DNA from: Verrucomicrobiales bacterium
GTDB taxonomy: Bacteria > Verrucomicrobiota > Verrucomicrobiia > Verrucomicrobiales > V1-33
DNA length: 52,076 nt
NCBI GenBank assembly: GCA_947460575.1
Contig: CANHIJ010000012.1
Span: 1-52,076, forward strand
Direction: 5' to 3'
In this document: positions 45,701 through 52,076 of the stretch, piece by piece
Position numbering within the stretch: the first letter of the stretch is position 1
Layout: each line of letters opens with the position of its first letter
Made by a program: the position numbers and the translations under genes
The notes under the pieces: generated by a model
Seen by the model: only the letters and a program-made list of their open reading frames with translations
Databases searched by the model: none
What the model was told of the DNA's origin: nothing

Positions 45701-47889
45701 TGGAAAATACGACCCACCTCTTTTTGGCCACCCGGTTCAACTGCAACAAGTGCCACGACCATCCCTTTGAGCGCTGGACCCAAGACCAGTACTATCAAAT
45801 GTCGGCCTTCTTTGCCCAAACGGGCTTAGAGCGCGATCCCGCCAGCGGCGACCGCAACATTGGAGGATCGGCCGTGGAGGGGGCCAAGCCGCTGTACGAA
45901 AAGGTTTTCGACCGCAAGGACGGGGAAGTGAAGCACGACCGCACCGGCCAAATCATGGCCCCGGTCTTTCCCTATGCGGCGGCGGCGGCCACCGCGCCGG
46001 ATGCGCCGCGGCGGGAAAAGCTGGCCGCTTGGATCACCAGCCCGGACAACGTCTACTTTGCGCGCAGCTTTGTGAATCGGCTGTGGGGCTACCTCAACGG
46101 GGTGGGCCTGATTGAGCCGCTCGACGACATTCGGGCGGGGAATCCGCCCTCCAATCCAGAGTTGTTGGACTGGCTGGAGCAGGAGTTCATTGCTCAGAAA
46201 TTCGACTTCCGCCACGTGGTGCGGCAGATTTGCCGCAGCCGCACCTATCAGCTTTCGCTACAGACGAATCGCTGGAATGAAGACGACAAAACCAACTTCA
46301 GCCACGCCATGGCCCGCCGCCTCCCCGCGGAGACCTTGCTGGACACCATCTACAAAGTGACCGGCACTACGGCGGAGATTCCCGGGGTCGCCAAGGGGAT
46401 CCGCGCGGGGCAGTTGCCGGACAGCAACATTGGACTCAAGGACGGCTTCCTGACTAATCTTGGCCGCCCGGTGCGCGAGAGCGCCTGCGAGTGCGAGCGG
46501 AGCACGGACCTGCAATTGGGCCCGATCATGGCGTTGATTTCCGGGCCCACCGTGGGAGATGCGATTTCCGGGGCGGGGAATGCCCTAGCGGGCTTGGTGA
46601 AGGACTTTGCCGACGACGCGGCGCTGGTGCAGGAGGTCTTTATGCGGGTGCTCAACCGCCCGGCCTCCGCGGCCGAGGCCGCGAGCGCCCTAGCCATGCT
46701 GCGGGAAATTGACCCCGAGCACGCCGCCCTGATCGCGGCCCGCGACCAACACGAAGCCAAAATCGCGCCGCAGCGGCAGCAACTGGGCGCCGCCCGCGAG
46801 GCCGCCATCGCCCAAGCGCAGGCGGCTCTAGCGAAAACTGCGGCTGAATTGGCGCCCGGGTTGGCCCAGCGCACCAAGGAGCAAGCGGACCGGATCGCGG
46901 CGCTGGAAAAAACCATCGCCGAGATGGACGCGGGAGTGCCCGCCCAAGTGGCGGCGCTGGAAGCGGCCCAGGCGGGCCGCACGGCTTGGACGGCGCTGGC
47001 GCCCGAGAGCGCGGACTCCACTAACAAGGCCGTTTTGGCGGCGCAGCCCGACCGCTCGGTGGCGGTTTCGGGAGCGGCGGGGAAGACGATTTACACCGTG
47101 GTGTTGCCGGTGCCCGCGGGCCCGCTGAGCGGGCTGCGGCTGGAAGCGCTCCTGGAGGGCGGCCCGTCTGGCAAGGGCCCGGGGCGCTCCCCAAGCGGGA
47201 ATTTTGTCCTCACAGAAATCGAGGCCACTTTGACCGCTTCCAGTGGAGAGGGGGCTGGGAAGGCCGTCCCGCTGAAGTTTAGTGGGGCCCAGGCCACCTT
47301 TAGTCAGGACGGTTACGATGTGAAGTCCGCCATCGACGGCAACTCCACCGCTGGGTCGGGCAACGGATGGGCCATCAGCCCGCGCATGGGCGAGGTCCAC
47401 CGCGCGGTTTTTAGCTTCCAAGAGGCGCCGACCACAGGGGGCCTGTTAACGGTGCGGCTGCACCAGCCCTTTGACGACGGCCAGCACACCTTGGGCCGCT
47501 TCCGCCTCGGGGTCACTGGGCAGGGCGGCACTCTGGACGCGGGCCTTCCGGAGGCCGTCAGCCTAGCCTTGGCGGTGGCCGCGCCCGCGCGCAGCCCCGA
47601 GCATCAGGCCGTCCTCGCCAACTTTGTGCAGGCCGAGCACGCGGGGCGCCGCCAGGCCCTGGCTGATCTGGCCGCGGCCCGCGCGCCCCTCGCCGAAGAC
47701 CCGGCCCTCGTCGCGGGCCGGGCGGCCATCGCGACCGCAGAACTGCCGATCCCTCTGGACCCCACTTTGGAGCGCTTCCGCCGCGACGTCGACCTCAGTG
47801 CCGCCCAGCTGCAAAACCAACGGCTCACCGCCACCCAAGACCTCACTTGGGCCCTCATCAACACTCCCGCCTTCCTCTTCAATCACTGA
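42796..47889 (+). CDS. Giant exported cytochrome-WD40-DUF1549-DUF1553 protein
   Basis: The 1697-residue protein has a signal peptide (to ~LCAADA), a planctomycete-type cytochrome domain with C44-H-G-C-H48, a WD40-like propeller (~145-480), a linker, a second cysteine motif C632-x4-C-H (GCNAGTCHG), DUF1549 (~840-1050) with a third motif CNKCHDH near residue 983, DUF1553 (~1080-1330), a long Ala/Glu coiled coil (~1310-1400) and a C-terminal beta domain. Such proteins are hallmarks of PVC bacteria and usually sit beside a DUF1501 gene; none is here. It is probably a periplasmic or surface redox or hydrolytic protein linked to polymer breakdown. The exact activity is unknown. Confidence 0.9.
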   Translation: MRPIPLFLLATALLPWPLCAADAAAAPGKVSFYKSIRPVFQAKCHGCHQPAKAKGDYIMTDFAKLLQGGEDGAAVVAGDVAASHLMKEITPQDGKAEMPKNGEALAEADRALIARWIAEGAVDDTPPNARQRVDAAHPPVYARPPVITSLDYSPDGKWLAVSGFHEVLLHRADGSGVAHRLIGLSEKITSVRFSPDGKWLAVTGGLPSRMGEVQIWDLATAALKVSVPVTFDTVYGASWSPDSTLVAFGCATDKSLRAIEAQTGAPKLFMAGHDDWVFDTLFTTKGDHLVSTGRDMTAKLTELATQRFVDNLTSITPGALKGGLSALARHPERDEFLVGGADGVPQVYRVFRQVDRRIGDNSNLVRRFQAMEGRVFAVAYRADGKRLLAASSLDGKGALNVYRAEFDSKLPDNIKAIFDKSSTDRSAAENAAVDAYQTEGTERLAHVEVPTGLYAAVFSPDGKTIAAGGQDGLIRLIDAETGAVARELVPVPVEAAAAPEALALEATPAVDPALAPAAEPLPEGLVITKLTVEPAQVAFRKSIDYVQLLVTAHLADGATLDATRWVQASQAQPLLRVSPGGLLNPAQDGKGQLTLALGGQSLVVPVEVSGQSDPLVVDYLHEVTPVMSRMGCNAGTCHGAKDGKAGFKLSLRGYDPVYDLRAFTDDIKGRRTNVASPDDSLMLMKATAGVPHEGGQVTRPGTDHYRILRAWIAAGATVKFDSPKVVKIALSPTNPTIQREGSRQQMRVLATYADGVVRDVTQDAYVETGNMDVAKAEKQGGLLTALRRGEAPVLARYEGSYASTVLTVMGDRSGFAWQNPPANNRIDALVAIKLERMKTLSSGLCTDLEFIRRVHLDLTGLPPAPDQVRAFIADPADSRWKRDQLIDQLIASGDFTDHWTNKWCDLLQVNSKFLGAEGATLFRDWVRDQVARNVPYDQFVKSIITASGSNKENPAASYFKILREPVELMENTTHLFLATRFNCNKCHDHPFERWTQDQYYQMSAFFAQTGLERDPASGDRNIGGSAVEGAKPLYEKVFDRKDGEVKHDRTGQIMAPVFPYAAAAATAPDAPRREKLAAWITSPDNVYFARSFVNRLWGYLNGVGLIEPLDDIRAGNPPSNPELLDWLEQEFIAQKFDFRHVVRQICRSRTYQLSLQTNRWNEDDKTNFSHAMARRLPAETLLDTIYKVTGTTAEIPGVAKGIRAGQLPDSNIGLKDGFLTNLGRPVRESACECERSTDLQLGPIMALISGPTVGDAISGAGNALAGLVKDFADDAALVQEVFMRVLNRPASAAEAASALAMLREIDPEHAALIAARDQHEAKIAPQRQQLGAAREAAIAQAQAALAKTAAELAPGLAQRTKEQADRIAALEKTIAEMDAGVPAQVAALEAAQAGRTAWTALAPESADSTNKAVLAAQPDRSVAVSGAAGKTIYTVVLPVPAGPLSGLRLEALLEGGPSGKGPGRSPSGNFVLTEIEATLTASSGEGAGKAVPLKFSGAQATFSQDGYDVKSAIDGNSTAGSGNGWAISPRMGEVHRAVFSFQEAPTTGGLLTVRLHQPFDDGQHTLGRFRLGVTGQGGTLDAGLPEAVSLALAVAAPARSPEHQAVLANFVQAEHAGRRQALADLAAARAPLAEDPALVAGRAAIATAELPIPLDPTLERFRRDVDLSAAQLQNQRLTATQDLTWALINTPAFLFNH

Positions 47890-47973
47890 GCGGCGCGCCC
47901 GCCCGGGCCGCGGGGGGACGGACTCGGCGGGTTTCCCCTCGCGCCAGGGCGGAGCTGTGGCAGCGTGGCCGCC

Positions 47974-48930
47974 ATGGCGACGCTGAATACTTACACTAAA
48001 CCCCTAACTGACCAGCAGGTCCGCCAATTGCGCGGCATTCTCGAAGCGCGCGGTTTTGCGTTTGCGCCCAAAGAGTGGGCCCACTTCGCCGCCAAAAAGG
48101 GGCCGATCCAGGTGGTGGTGTACGAAAAGGGCCCCAAGGTGGTGGTCCAAGGCAAGGGGTGGCAAGAATTTGTGGAGTTCATCCTCGAACCAGAAGTCCT
48201 CGGCGTGGCTGAACTGGGCTACGAAGAGGTGGCGCAGCCGGAAATGTTCACCCCGCACTTCGGCATCGACGAGAGCGGCAAGGGAGACTTTTTTGGTCCC
48301 CTGGTGATCGCCGGGGTCTACACCGACGCCGCGATTGCCCGCGAATTGATCGCGGCCGGGGTCCAGGACAGCAAGGCGATTGGCTCGGATGCCCGGATTC
48401 GCGCGCTGGCCGAAGTGATCCGGGCCACTCCGGGGGTGGCCTATGAAATTGTTAGCATGGGGCCGGAAAAGTACAATCACCTGTACGGGGAGGCGGGGAA
48501 CTTGAACCGCTTGCTGGCCTGGGGACACAGCACCGTGATTGAGCAATTGCTCAAGCAGCGCCCTGCTTGCCCCCGGGCCCTGAGCGATCAGTTTGCCCAC
48601 GAGAGCGTGCTCAAAAAGGCCCTGGGCCCAGCTGGTAAGCTCATTCAGTTAGACCAGCGAACTAAGGGCGAGAGCGATGTCGCGGTGGCGGCGGCTTCCA
48701 TCTTGGCGCGGGAGCGCTTCATCGACTGGATGGCGGAGGCTTCCGCCCGCCTGGGCCTGACTTTGCCGCGCGGAGCCACGGTGGTGAAGCCCGTAGCCAA
48801 ACAAATCGTCGCCGCGCGGGGAGCGGATTTCCTTCCCCGGGTCTGCAAGGTGCACTTTAAGACCTACCGCGAAGTGCTCGGCCTGCCCCCCCTGGACAAG
48901 CCCGCCAACCGCTGGACGCGGCGCAAATAG
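47974..48930 (+). CDS. rnhC: Ribonuclease HIII
   Basis: With the ATG at 47974 the protein has 318 residues; a GTG 9 bases earlier is possible. The N-terminal TBP-like substrate-binding domain (to about 90) is followed by the RNase HII/HIII core with D99-E100-S-G-K-G-D105, QDSKAIGSD, and KGESDVAVAAASILAR. The extra N-terminal domain and GKGD motif set it apart from RNase HII. It removes RNA from RNA-DNA hybrids in the cytoplasm. It is followed by a repeat-rich, gene-poor stretch. Confidence 0.94.
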   Translation: MATLNTYTKPLTDQQVRQLRGILEARGFAFAPKEWAHFAAKKGPIQVVVYEKGPKVVVQGKGWQEFVEFILEPEVLGVAELGYEEVAQPEMFTPHFGIDESGKGDFFGPLVIAGVYTDAAIARELIAAGVQDSKAIGSDARIRALAEVIRATPGVAYEIVSMGPEKYNHLYGEAGNLNRLLAWGHSTVIEQLLKQRPACPRALSDQFAHESVLKKALGPAGKLIQLDQRTKGESDVAVAAASILARERFIDWMAEASARLGLTLPRGATVVKPVAKQIVAARGADFLPRVCKVHFKTYREVLGLPPLDKPANRWTRRK

Positions 48931-49005
48931 GCGCCCTCTTTCCCCCGCGGGGGCGGGAAGGCGGTGCCGGGCGGTTTTTTCTGATTTTGCGGAGTGGTGA
49001 TTTGT

Positions 49006-49054
49006 CCTAAAATCGGGACTTGGCTCACGTATTCGGCGGGCGCGGAGCCCTGGT
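49006..49054. repeat. Further copy of the inverted-arm end motif
   Basis: This 49-base stretch (CCTAAAATCGGGACT...) matches the left end of the 3.5 kb element (3526-3574) at about 40 of 49 positions by eye. The rest of the arm is not obviously present, so it is a solo or truncated copy. From 49055 to 49277 no gene is seen. Confidence 0.65.
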
Positions 49055-49277
49055 TTAAACCGCGGGTGCATAGACTCTTCAATAATGACACCGGAGCAGA
49101 TTTCCGGAAAGTCTCTATTCGGGGTGGTTGACTCAAAAAGCATGACACCCTGGGCATGCCCCATTTCATGAGCCAACAAGCCACCCGTGAATGCCTTCAA
49201 ATCCAGCAGCCACGCGTTGGAAGCCGCGGGCTTCGGCCTGCCCCAACGCCCATGACCTCGCCCATAGCGACGCCTCT

Positions 49278-49356
49278 GCCCTGAAGGGGCCGCGCATCCC
49301 AGCCCAGGGCAACGCCCTGGGTTTCCGCACCAAAGAAAAGGAAGCCCTGTAGGGGC
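49278..49356. repeat. Dispersed palindrome cluster
   Basis: GCCCTGAAGGGGC (49278-49290), the perfect-armed CCCAGGGCAACGCCCTGGG (49303-49321) and GCCCTGTAGGGGC (49344-49356) stand in a row. The first two motifs also occur at 4.1 kb. Confidence 0.7.
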
Positions 49357-49921
49357 GCCATAAAGCCGACTCAGGCCGCGGGCCCCGGGCCGCCAAAAAG
49401 GAGCAAAAACCGCCGCAACCCCTTCCATGCCGCGGGCGCCTCCCCGCCCCCTTGCAACCAGCGCCCGCTCGGTCGGCGGGTCCACGGCCCACCCTGCAGT
49501 GGCGCCTGGTGTCCCCGCCAGGATGCCTCTTGCGGTGAACCGCTTGATGCCAAAAAACGGCTCACCCCTCTTACAATCATAAAAAATAGCCCCCTAGTCG
49601 AGTTTCACCTCCCGTTGTTACTAAAAAGACCGCCGCGGCCCGAGTAGGGGGGGCGACCGGCCGCGCCTTTGCGCCTAAATGGAGCCAGCGGCCCGCCAGC
49701 CAGGGGCCATTTACCAGTGATCGCCTGCGTTTCTTGGTACTGGTCAGGCTTTTGATGATTTAATTACATCGAAATCCCGAAAGCTGATGCTTTAAAAAGT
49801 CACTTATAAAGATTTCATAATTTAGAAATTCCCGCCACAAGGTAGCGCCGCCTCAACTTAATCCGCTTTTTGCTTAGCGGCCTGTCGGCGCGTCACCTTT
49901 TCACGCCCCCTTTTTCTGTCC
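49357..49921. other. Gene-poor stretch with AT-rich island
   Basis: No convincing gene. Bases 49745-49840 are strikingly AT-rich for this genome (ctttaaaaagtcacttataa) and could hold the former promoter of the broken gene that follows. Confidence 0.45.
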
Positions 49922-51573
49922 AGCTCCCCCCGCCGCAAAGTCCTCCTCATCGGCTGGGATTCCGCCGATTGGAAAATCATCAACGATTTGCTAGAAGAGG
50001 GCGGCATGGACGGGATTCGCGCCCTCATGGACGGCGGGTCGCACGGGAATTTGGCGACCTTGGAGCCGCAGCTTTCTCCGATGCTGTGGACCAGCATCGC
50101 CACGGGCAAAATGGCCTATCACCACGGGGTGGAGGGGTTTACCGAGGTCGATCCGGTTTCTGGGGGGGGGGTGCCGGTTTCGGCGGCGACGCGCCGCCGC
50201 CGAGACCCGCCGGGAAAACCAGTGGAGCCTAGCGCGCGCCTATCTTTACTCTGGCAAAACCGAGCAGGCCCTGCCGCTGTTAGAGCACTACTTTGCCGCC
50301 TACCCCGAGCGCAGCGACTACGCCCAGGCGCTGGCCCGCACCCAGTTGGCCCTCGGCCTGGCCGACGAGGCCGAGGAAACCCTGGCCATCTGCTTGGAAT
50401 CTTTTGGCAACTCGACCTCGGCGCACATCCTCCAAGGGCAGATTTGCACCAAAAAAGGGCAGCCCCAGCAGGTTTTAGAGCACGTCGAAAAAGCGCGCGC
50501 CCAGGCCCCGCGGGCGGTTCCGGTGTTAGAACTTTCCTGCCGCGCCTACGGGCAACTGGGGCGCTGGGAGGAGGCCCGGGCCACCGCCGCGTGCCTCCTC
50601 GGCATCGACCCCAGCAGCGTGCAGGCCTATGTCACCCTCGCGCGCGGCCACCTGCAGCAGCGCCAGCCGGAGCAGGCCGTGGAAAGCGCCCTGGCGGCGA
50701 TCGATTTGCAATTTGCTAGCCCGCGGGCCCACCAATTGCTCGGCCGCGCCCTCATGCAGCTCGGCCAGTGGGAGGCGGCCGAGCGCGCCCTCGGCAACGC
50801 CCTGCAGTTGGCCCCCCACGACGTCGCCGCCCTGGAGGCCCTCCAAGCGCTGCAACGCCAGCGCGGCGCCACCGCCCTGGCCCAAGACTGCGCCGACCGC
50901 CTGATTCGCCTCCGCCTGGTCGACGACGTGCTCCGGCAGCGGGTACTGGATTCCCGGCGCCGCGGGGGCGCCGCCCGCGCCGCCGCGCGGCACGTACACC
51001 ATCGTCTCGGGCCTGCCGCGCTCGGGGACCTCGCTGATGATGCAGATGTTGCGCGCCGGGGGCTTGGACTTAATGCACGACGGCCAGCGCGGGGCCGACG
51101 AGGACAACTTGGAAGGGTATTGGGAGTGGGAAGCGTTGAAATCCCTTAAAAAGAACCCGCGCCTCATCGAGCAGGCCGAGGGCAAGGTCATCAAGGTCAT
51201 TTCCGCCCTATTAGGCCAACTGCCGCCGCGGCACCGCTACCGCATCGTGTTCATGCTGCGTCCGGTGGCCGAAGTGGTCGACTCCCAGTGGGCCATGCTA
51301 GCGCGGCAGGGGCAAAATCCGCGCTCCGAGCGGGCCCACCTCATCCAGACCCAACAAACCCACCTCGACCAAACCTTGGCCCAACTGCGCCAGCGGAGCG
51401 ACGTGGAATTGCTAGAAATCGACTGCCCCGCCCTGGCTCGCCAGCGCGGCAGCGCGGCCTGCGGCGCGGAAAAGATGGGGAGGCCGCGCCGCGCGGCGCG
51501 CCCTCGCCCCTGGCTGTCCCTGGGATTTCCACCTGGGTGAGTTAGTAAGTCCGGCGCATCTGCACCGCCCGAT
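49922..51573 (+). pseudogene. Broken phosphodiesterase-TPR-sulfotransferase gene
   Basis: Three pieces of one large protein lie in different frames. Piece 1 (49922 to ~50195): N-terminus of an alkaline phosphatase/type I phosphodiesterase family protein (RRKVLLIGWDSADWKII, LEPQLSPMLWTSIATGK), without ATG, GTG or TTG start before the conserved part. Piece 2 (~50196 to ~50945): TPR repeats (LARAYLYSGKTEQAL, AHQLLGRALMQLGQWEAAE). Piece 3 (~50945 to 51540): sulfotransferase-like P-loop (SGLPRSGTSLMMQML), then a DEDNLEGYWEWE block. Most of the phosphatase domain, several hundred residues, is missing between pieces 1 and 2. A further frame change near 51450 would restore an ending with VSPAHLHRP. 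Decay is likely; assembly errors in GC-rich DNA cannot be excluded. Confidence 0.75.
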
Positions 51574-51774
51574 CTTCCGCCCGCCGCGGGGGTGCCGTCG
51601 GCCCGGTCGCAGGCGCGGCCCGCGGGCGGGGCCTATCCAATCCTCCGGGCGCAACCCCTCCACCGCCGCCGGTTGCGCAAAGCGCCGCGGAGCGCAGACC
51701 ACCAGGTCTTCTGATGGCCGCCCATCCGGTCATCCGCATCGCGCGGCAAACCGGGCCATTGGCGTAGCCATGGC

Positions 51775-52076
51775 AACCCCGGAGGGGTCCTGCGGGGCCA
51801 CGCCTGCCCCGCAGGGATCGTGCGGGGCGATGGCCAACCCCGGAGGGGTTGTCCCCGAATAGCCGGGGGTTTTAACCCCCGGAGCCCCCAGCCCCCACAT
51901 TCACAGCCGCGAAGCGGCTGGCCAAGAGGCTGCAGGCGCTAGCGCGGTTTTGGGCCGATTCCGGTCCTGGCGCAACTCCGCGCCGGGCAACCGCTTCGCG
52001 GTTGAGGGCCTTTACTTCGATGTTCCGGGGGTTAAAACCCCCGGCTATTGATGGGGAACCGCTCCGCGGTTGGGGC
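51775..52076. repeat. Second inverted-arm palindromic element, cut by window end
   Basis: A 26-base segment starting AATAGCCGGGGG (51858-51883) has a perfect reverse complement at 52024-52049. The flanks continue the symmetry: AACCCCGGAGGGGTT (51836) against AACCGCTCCGCGGTT (52056-52070), and AGCCGCGAAGCGGCT (51905-51919) against AACCGCTTCGCGGTT (51989-52003). A third AACCCCGGAGGGGT lies at 51775. Nothing is coded. Bases 51574-51774 hold no recognisable gene. Confidence 0.8.

Noticed and set aside
48864..49485. Minus-strand frames over the 49 kb repeats
   Set aside because: They translate palindromic repeats and the antisense of rnhC.

Overview
The window is about 52 kb of GC-rich bacterial chromosome, most likely from a member of the Verrucomicrobiota (PVC superphylum). 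This rests on family content: two secreted sulfatases, a propeller/HEAT/haem protein (TIGR02603/02604 type), a cytochrome-WD40-DUF1549-DUF1553 protein, a DUF1080 protein, a CotH/lamin-tail protein, a CE15-type esterase, HPr kinase with HPr, RNase HIII and ThrH. I saw no rRNA, tRNA or CRISPR array. Very few genes have a Shine-Dalgarno sequence.

Layout. 0-3.4 kb: end of a GldG/DUF4340 ABC-type operon, then a GrpE-like protein and a zinc-ribbon protein. 3.4-4.5 kb: non-coding, with a ~560 bp element made of long inverted arms. 4.5-11.7 kb: two secreted sulfatases, a membrane-anchored coiled-coil protein and a large haem protein. 11.9-16.4 kb: alpha/beta hydrolase, sugar isomerase, membrane/TPR protein, four-helix-bundle protein, hprK and ptsH. 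16.5-22.7 kb: Cys-rich lipoprotein, YmdB-like phosphodiesterase, Tat-exported amidase, secreted unknown, family 2 glycosyltransferase, L,D-transpeptidase, rpsT. 22.8-26.2 kb: a compact run of three exported proteins (CE15 esterase, Tat zinc peptidase, DUF1080). 26.3-27.9 kb: a type II restriction-modification pair with an overlapping methyltransferase and HNH nuclease, atypical for the neighbourhood. 28.1-31.5 kb: a large secreted protein with three repeated domains. 32.2-36.3 kb: DUF3147, fabF, dnaB, thrH. 36.6-47.9 kb: beta-barrel protein, a 1599-residue CotH/LamG protein and a 1697-residue cytochrome/WD40/DUF1549/DUF1553 protein. 48-48.9 kb: rnhC. 49-52 kb: repeats around a broken phosphodiesterase-TPR-sulfotransferase gene, and a second inverted-arm element at the edge.

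The genes suggest a heterotroph that breaks down sulfated and glucuronoyl-ester polysaccharides with exported enzymes, has many c-type haem surface proteins, and keeps an HPr/HPr-kinase switch with no sugar-transport PTS genes nearby. The least explained parts are the two long inverted-repeat elements, the decayed three-domain gene at the right edge and several secreted proteins without a known role.
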